From assembly GCA_964559125.1 (NCBI GenBank), contig CAZLGW010000014.1, positions 69,678 through 133,677 of the forward strand: DNA of 64,000 bases, read 5' to 3'. Made by a program: the position numbers and the translations under genes. The stretch is from Ravibacter sp964559125 (lineage in GTDB: Bacteria > Bacteroidota > Bacteroidia > Cytophagales > Spirosomataceae). The notes under the pieces were generated by a model. That model was given only the letters and a program-made list of their open reading frames with translations, made no database searches and was not told the origin of the DNA. Position 1 is the stretch's first letter, and every line of letters begins with the position of its first letter. This document shows, in pieces, positions 60,019 to 64,000 of this stretch.

Positions 60019-61671
60019 CTACTTCAACGCTTCCACTACAGGCGCCCCTATGCTGCCGTTAGGCGGCAGGGTATGCAGCAGGGCAGCAATGGTAGGAGCG
60101 ATATCGGCAATGGCGGTGCGACGCAGCGTTTCACCTTTTTTGATACCCCATCCGAACAGCGCGAAAGGTACGTGCGTATCATAGTTGTACGGCGAGCCGT
60201 GGGTTGTCCCCATTCCGCTTCCCGGGAACCAGCCCGGACGCGGCACTATCTGTAGATCACCGCTCCGCTTCACGTTGACCAGGTTCTTATACAGGGATAG
60301 CTGGTAATCTGTAAGCTGTTCGTTATTCAGGTTTTTGAGATTCAGGACATCCGCGATAGAAGGATCCGGAATGAGAGCCTCCTTGATCACGCGATGGAGA
60401 TCGGCCTGGGTAACCCCTCTCTTTTTCATCTCCTCATGGTTGAGGTAGATCTGGTAGTTTTCGCCTGCACGGATAAAGTCTCCTTCTCCTAATTCTGCTT
60501 TAATGGCAGCAGAGGCTTTTTTGAGCAGGTCGCTCTGGCTCATTACGCCCGCCGGTAGCTTTTGGGAATTCCAGAATGCCGGTACACCCATTACCCCGTG
60601 ATCGGCCGACAGGAATACGGTATAATTGTCCTTACCTACCCAGCCGTCGAGGAAAGTAAAAAGCTCCTCGAAATCCTTGTCGAGGCGGAGGTACACATCC
60701 TGCGACTCGATCGAGTTAGGGCCGTACTGATGGCCTACGGCGTCGGTGGCAGAGAAACTCAGCGCCAGAAAATCTGTGAAACGTCCTTTCCCCAGCTTTT
60801 CGTTTTTAACGGCGGCTATACCCAGGTCTTTCACCATGGTATTGCCCCAGGGGGTAGAAGCTACAGTGCCAAAAACATTCCCGGAGATACCGGCAAGCGC
60901 ATGAGGGAAAACAGGGTTTTCTTCACCGGTATTTTTACGTTCCCACGGTTGGTTGTCGGCGGTACTCTCCTCGTACTGATCGATCGGCAGAAGCGTTTCC
61001 CAGCCTTTTTGAGCATACTGCGAAGGATATTTCTTCTCATTATATTCCTGGAGCCATTTCGGGAGCTCATTCATATAATAGGTGCTCGAGATAAAGTGAC
61101 CGGTACGGGAGTCGAACCAGTATGCAGCGTCGGCAGAATGACCGGCGGGTAGGATCGCACCCCTGTTCTTGATGGAAATTCCGATCGTTCGGGACCTGAA
61201 ATTAGTGGCCAGCTTCAACTGGTCGGGGATAGTGGTGACCAGGAGGTTGCGCGGAGACATTTTTCCCGCACCTTCGGATGTACTGCCTACTACTGTTACG
61301 GTGCTGTCCTCGACACAATAAACCGCTCTTTTGGCAATGGGGTCATACCAGTCATTACCGACTATGCCGTGAATGGCCGGAGCCGAGCCGGTGTAGACCG
61401 ATGCGTGGCCGGGAGCAGTAACGGTAAGCGCGTAATGATAATGGTTATTGCGGGCCATAAATCCCTCGTTCAGGAAGCGCTTGAGCCCGCCTTTCCCGTA
61501 TTTGTCGTAGTAACGATAGAAATAGTCGTAGCGCATCTGGTCAACAATGATCCCGACGACAAGCTTCGGGCGCGGAATATCTTTTGATGCAGCAGATGGT
61601 ACGTTTCGGGTCTGGGCAACGGCCAGGATTGAAGAACAGACAAACAACAGGAGAAGAATCTTTCTTTTCAT
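60019..61671 (-). CDS. pafA: PafA-like alkaline phosphatase family protein, secreted
   Basis: 550 residues with a signal peptide. Metal ligands Asp44 (VGIIVDQMRYD) and the C-terminal SADHG. The nucleophile is probably Thr85 (TAPGH), Asn106 lies 21 residues later (GNDWYD), and Lys168 and Arg170 (IKNRG). These offsets equal those of Thr79, Asn100, Lys162 and Arg164 in the Elizabethkingia PafA phosphate monoesterase, so monoesterase activity is likely. It is calcium-independent and not strictly phosphate-repressed in relatives, and releases phosphate in the periplasm. Confidence 0.92.
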   Translation of the reverse strand: MKRKILLLLFVCSSILAVAQTRNVPSAASKDIPRPKLVVGIIVDQMRYDYFYRYYDKYGKGGLKRFLNEGFMARNNHYHYALTVTAPGHASVYTGSAPAIHGIVGNDWYDPIAKRAVYCVEDSTVTVVGSTSEGAGKMSPRNLLVTTIPDQLKLATNFRSRTIGISIKNRGAILPAGHSADAAYWFDSRTGHFISSTYYMNELPKWLQEYNEKKYPSQYAQKGWETLLPIDQYEESTADNQPWERKNTGEENPVFPHALAGISGNVFGTVASTPWGNTMVKDLGIAAVKNEKLGKGRFTDFLALSFSATDAVGHQYGPNSIESQDVYLRLDKDFEELFTFLDGWVGKDNYTVFLSADHGVMGVPAFWNSQKLPAGVMSQSDLLKKASAAIKAELGEGDFIRAGENYQIYLNHEEMKKRGVTQADLHRVIKEALIPDPSIADVLNLKNLNNEQLTDYQLSLYKNLVNVKRSGDLQIVPRPGWFPGSGMGTTHGSPYNYDTHVPFALFGWGIKKGETLRRTAIADIAPTIAALLHTLPPNGSIGAPVVEALK

Positions 61672-61829
61672 GTGTATTAGAATTAATTAAACAATGAGAT
61701 TATGAATCCGACCCTCCCGCTAGCTACAGGCGCTAGGGGGGATCTGGAGAGGCAGTGGGACGGTGAGTCTCCGGCCAGCCTACGGGGATCTCATATGGAT
61801 TAAAGCTTTAAGCATTTCAGGGTGTCAGG

Positions 61830-62807
61830 TTATTTATTTCGTTCAATTGTATACAAGACAAGCTTTTGCAGCGCATTCCTGTGGGACATAGAAAGCGATA
61901 CCGATTCCAGGAGCGTCATGGCCTGATCCACAAAAATCTGCATTTGGCGCTGGGCATATTCAATACCCCCCTTTTCCTTAACAAAGGCTATTACCTCGGC
62001 GACTTTTGCCGGTTTGTCACTATCATTTTTGATAGTCCTGATAATTTTACGTTTGCTGCTCCAGTCCGACTGGTTAAGGGCATAAATAAGCGGGAGCGTC
62101 ATTTTCCGCTCCTTGATATCGATGCCCAGGGGCTTTCCTACATCGAGGTCGCCGTAGTCAAACAGGTCGTCCTTGATCTGAAAAGCAACACCGACTTTTT
62201 CGCCGAAAGCGTGAAACAGGCGGACCATCTCGTCATCGGCACCTGAAGAACTGGCGCCAACAGCACAGCAGGCTGCTATGAGCGAAGCCGTTTTTCTTTT
62301 AATAATTTCGTAGTAAACATCTTCGGAAATGTCCAGTTTCCTCGCTTTTTCCATCTGGAGCAGCTCTCCTTCGCTAAGCTCCCTGACCGCGGTAGATACG
62401 ATCTTGAGAATAGTATGCTCCGAATGGTTGACAGAGAGAAGAAGCCCTTTTGCAAAAAGATAGTCGCCTACCAGTACGGCAATCTTATTTTTCCAGAGTG
62501 CATTGATGGAAAAGAAGCCGCGCCTGTAGTTGGAATCGTCGACTACGTCATCGTGTACTAACGTAGCGGTATGAAGCAGCTCTATCATGGATGCGCCCCT
62601 GTAGGTCGATTCGGTGATCTCCCCGCATGCTCCTGCCGATAAAAATACAAGCATAGGCCTGAGCTGCTTGCCTTTTCTACGGACAATGTAGTTCATAATC
62701 TGATCCAGAAGCGGGACCTCGCTCTTCATGAATTCACGGAACTTCGGTTCAAAGGCAACCATTTCGGCAGCTATGGGTTCCTGAATTTCGCTTATAGAAA
62801 TGGGCAT
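61830..62807 (-). CDS. Polyprenyl diphosphate synthase
   Basis: 325 residues. First aspartate-rich motif DDVVD (86-90), second DDLFDYGD (near 215). The small residues before the first motif favour a long-chain product (octaprenyl/nonaprenyl for quinones). Typical RKGKQLRPMLVFLSAGACG and YLFAKGLLL. Supplies quinone side chains. Stands alone. Confidence 0.93.
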   Translation of the reverse strand: MPISISEIQEPIAAEMVAFEPKFREFMKSEVPLLDQIMNYIVRRKGKQLRPMLVFLSAGACGEITESTYRGASMIELLHTATLVHDDVVDDSNYRRGFFSINALWKNKIAVLVGDYLFAKGLLLSVNHSEHTILKIVSTAVRELSEGELLQMEKARKLDISEDVYYEIIKRKTASLIAACCAVGASSSGADDEMVRLFHAFGEKVGVAFQIKDDLFDYGDLDVGKPLGIDIKERKMTLPLIYALNQSDWSSKRKIIRTIKNDSDKPAKVAEVIAFVKEKGGIEYAQRQMQIFVDQAMTLLESVSLSMSHRNALQKLVLYTIERNK

Positions 62808-63062
62808 ATGACAATCAAGGCGATTCGCCCTCCAAAGTTGTCAAAAAATCTTCTGTTAAACTAATAGCTGTGGGAAATCGGCTGGCTGCCAGGGAAAGGA
62901 GTGACCGGTCACATGCGGAACAAAGCTTAACCCGCATCGATGTTAAGTAGTAAATTCCTTTTAATATTGTAGCGACGGGGTTTTGAAGCACTGGAGATCG
63001 GGGAGGATAGCTTCGAAAAGCTAACACGGTTTTTCAATAACATCAGTACGATCATAAAAGTT

Positions 63063-63962
63063 ATGAAGGCATTGGTATTGGGGGGAGGCTCGATGAAGGG
63101 GGCCTATCAGGTAGGAGCCGTAAAGGCTGTGCTGGAAAGCGGTTTTGAACCCGACATGATTTACGGCATCTCCGTAGGGGCACTCAATACGACATTTCTC
63201 ACTCATGAGGCGAGCCGGCAGATGGAGGCTGACGGACAGGTCAACTGGAAGAGAGCGGCACGGCATCTGATGGAGTTCTGGATAACCAGGATTGTCAGTC
63301 CGCAGTCGGTAGGTACTTTGAGATCGAGGGTATTGCTTGGTGTAAATACGCTGACCAGTCAATACGAGGGCTTGCTGGATCCCACTCCGCTCCATTTATT
63401 GGTCAGGGAGCAGATCAGCAGGGAAATTCTGGAAAAGAGTCCTGTCGGGTGCAAGGTTGGGGCAGTCAATATCGATACAGGTGAAATGAGTTATGTATCG
63501 CCCGATGATGCGAATTTTTTTGAGTACCTTTTTGCAAGCTCTTCCATACCGATGATCATGCCTCCCATTCCGGTCGGCGACGGGGGAGACCTGTATATGG
63601 ACGGGGCGCTGCGCGAGGTGATACCCATCAGGCAGGCTTTTGAAGACGGAGCAACAGAAGTTGTAGCGATAGCCTGTCATGCGCATACTATATACAGGAG
63701 GGAACAATTCAATGCGCGCAACCTGATAAGCCTTATGCAGCAGGTAAAGGATATTACGGTGAATCAGCTGGAGAACAATGATATCATGTGGGCGAAGCTT
63801 TATGCGGAAAGAGCAGCCCTGAGATCGGAAGATATAAAGATAAAGATCATCAGGCCGGGTGTGCCGCCGGCTCTCAACCTCACCAGGTTTACCAGTGAGG
63901 ATATATCGAGACTGATCGTCGAAGGTTATAAAGAAGGTCTTCAGGCCTTCTTACCTGAGTAG
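63063..63962 (+). CDS. Patatin-like phospholipase family protein
   Basis: 299 residues. Oxyanion-hole GGGSMKG (7-13), nucleophile Ser37 in GISVG, and the catalytic Asp in MDGALREV. The lipase dyad is complete. No signal peptide; acts on membrane lipids from the cytosol or is exported by another route. Ends 38 bases before the window end. Confidence 0.9.
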   Translation: MKALVLGGGSMKGAYQVGAVKAVLESGFEPDMIYGISVGALNTTFLTHEASRQMEADGQVNWKRAARHLMEFWITRIVSPQSVGTLRSRVLLGVNTLTSQYEGLLDPTPLHLLVREQISREILEKSPVGCKVGAVNIDTGEMSYVSPDDANFFEYLFASSSIPMIMPPIPVGDGGDLYMDGALREVIPIRQAFEDGATEVVAIACHAHTIYRREQFNARNLISLMQQVKDITVNQLENNDIMWAKLYAERAALRSEDIKIKIIRPGVPPALNLTRFTSEDISRLIVEGYKEGLQAFLPE

Positions 63963-64000
63963 TTGGATCCAGCCTTTTACGGTCACATTTTTTCCATTCC

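Noticed and set aside
62815..63027. Minus-strand frame of 70 codons between the polyprenyl synthase and the patatin
   Set aside because: Composition (many Ser/Arg/Leu) is that of noncoding sequence, and no family is recognisable.

Overview
The window is a gene-dense chromosomal segment of a Bacteroidota bacterium, most likely of the Cytophagales. This is inferred from the gene repertoire: an outer-membrane TonB receptor paired with a DUF4249 lipoprotein, azurin, DUF3127, DUF3108, DUF4105, head-GIN/PspC proteins, a PafA-type phosphatase, and a probable bacillithiol transferase. Promoters also fit the phylum, with several exact TAnnTTTG -7 elements and A-rich leaders rather than strong Shine-Dalgarno sites. 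No rRNA, tRNA, CRISPR array or complete insertion sequence is visible.

Layout. 1-6.5 kb: the end of a TonB receptor with its DUF4249 partner, azurin, a flippase-like membrane protein, a glycerophosphodiesterase and a Tat-type oxidoreductase. 6.6-10.9 kb: a small coiled-coil protein, then a PadR regulator with a near-perfect operator palindrome over its promoter, followed by a double-PspC/GIN membrane protein and a free GIN-domain protein. 11-15.3 kb: an SDR with an altered active site, then a cobalamin riboswitch controlling a BtuB-like receptor and a beta-propeller lipoprotein resembling BtuG. 15.3-18 kb: repeats, an IS1595-type remnant carrying a textbook -1 frameshift signal, an APC permease, and a DUF3127 protein with an SSB-like acidic tail. 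18.1-21.8 kb: the methylcitrate cycle (prpB, prpC, prpD). 21.8-22.5 kb: a MazEF-type toxin-antitoxin module.

22.5-39.3 kb is almost all minus strand: a TIM-barrel epimerase, a palindrome-rich island, a UbiA-like protein with a dipeptidase, DUF72 with dnaX, an SGNH hydrolase, thyA, an AsmA-like protein, BstA/DinB, an inositol-phosphatase-like protein, DUF4105, rsmI, a lipoprotein and a large polytopic protein. 39.5-45.4 kb holds dnaA, DUF3108, an M-type aminopeptidase, YceI, ribBA (with a structured leader) and ybaB. 45.4-52.1 kb is a surface-glycan or small-molecule region: two GT2 enzymes, a small PspC protein, a D-2-hydroxyacid dehydrogenase, an HpcH/HpaI aldolase-like enzyme, a methyltransferase and a DUF6044-like membrane protein. 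52.3-64 kb carries a cold-shock protein, secreted proteins, a fumarylacetoacetase-like enzyme, gmd, a SPOR lipoprotein, murB, a CBM48 protein, a PafA-like phosphatase, a polyprenyl diphosphate synthase and a patatin.

The most notable signals are: an A10 tract in dnaX with stops in both other frames immediately after it (a probable gamma/tau switch); the overlapping methyltransferase-aldolase-dehydrogenase-glycosyltransferase operon, whose product is unknown; the riboswitch-BtuB-BtuG-like locus; a U UUU UUA slippery site plus hairpin in the transposase-like gene; a structured, terminator-like ribBA leader; and a family of two-hairpin intergenic repeats shared between distant loci.
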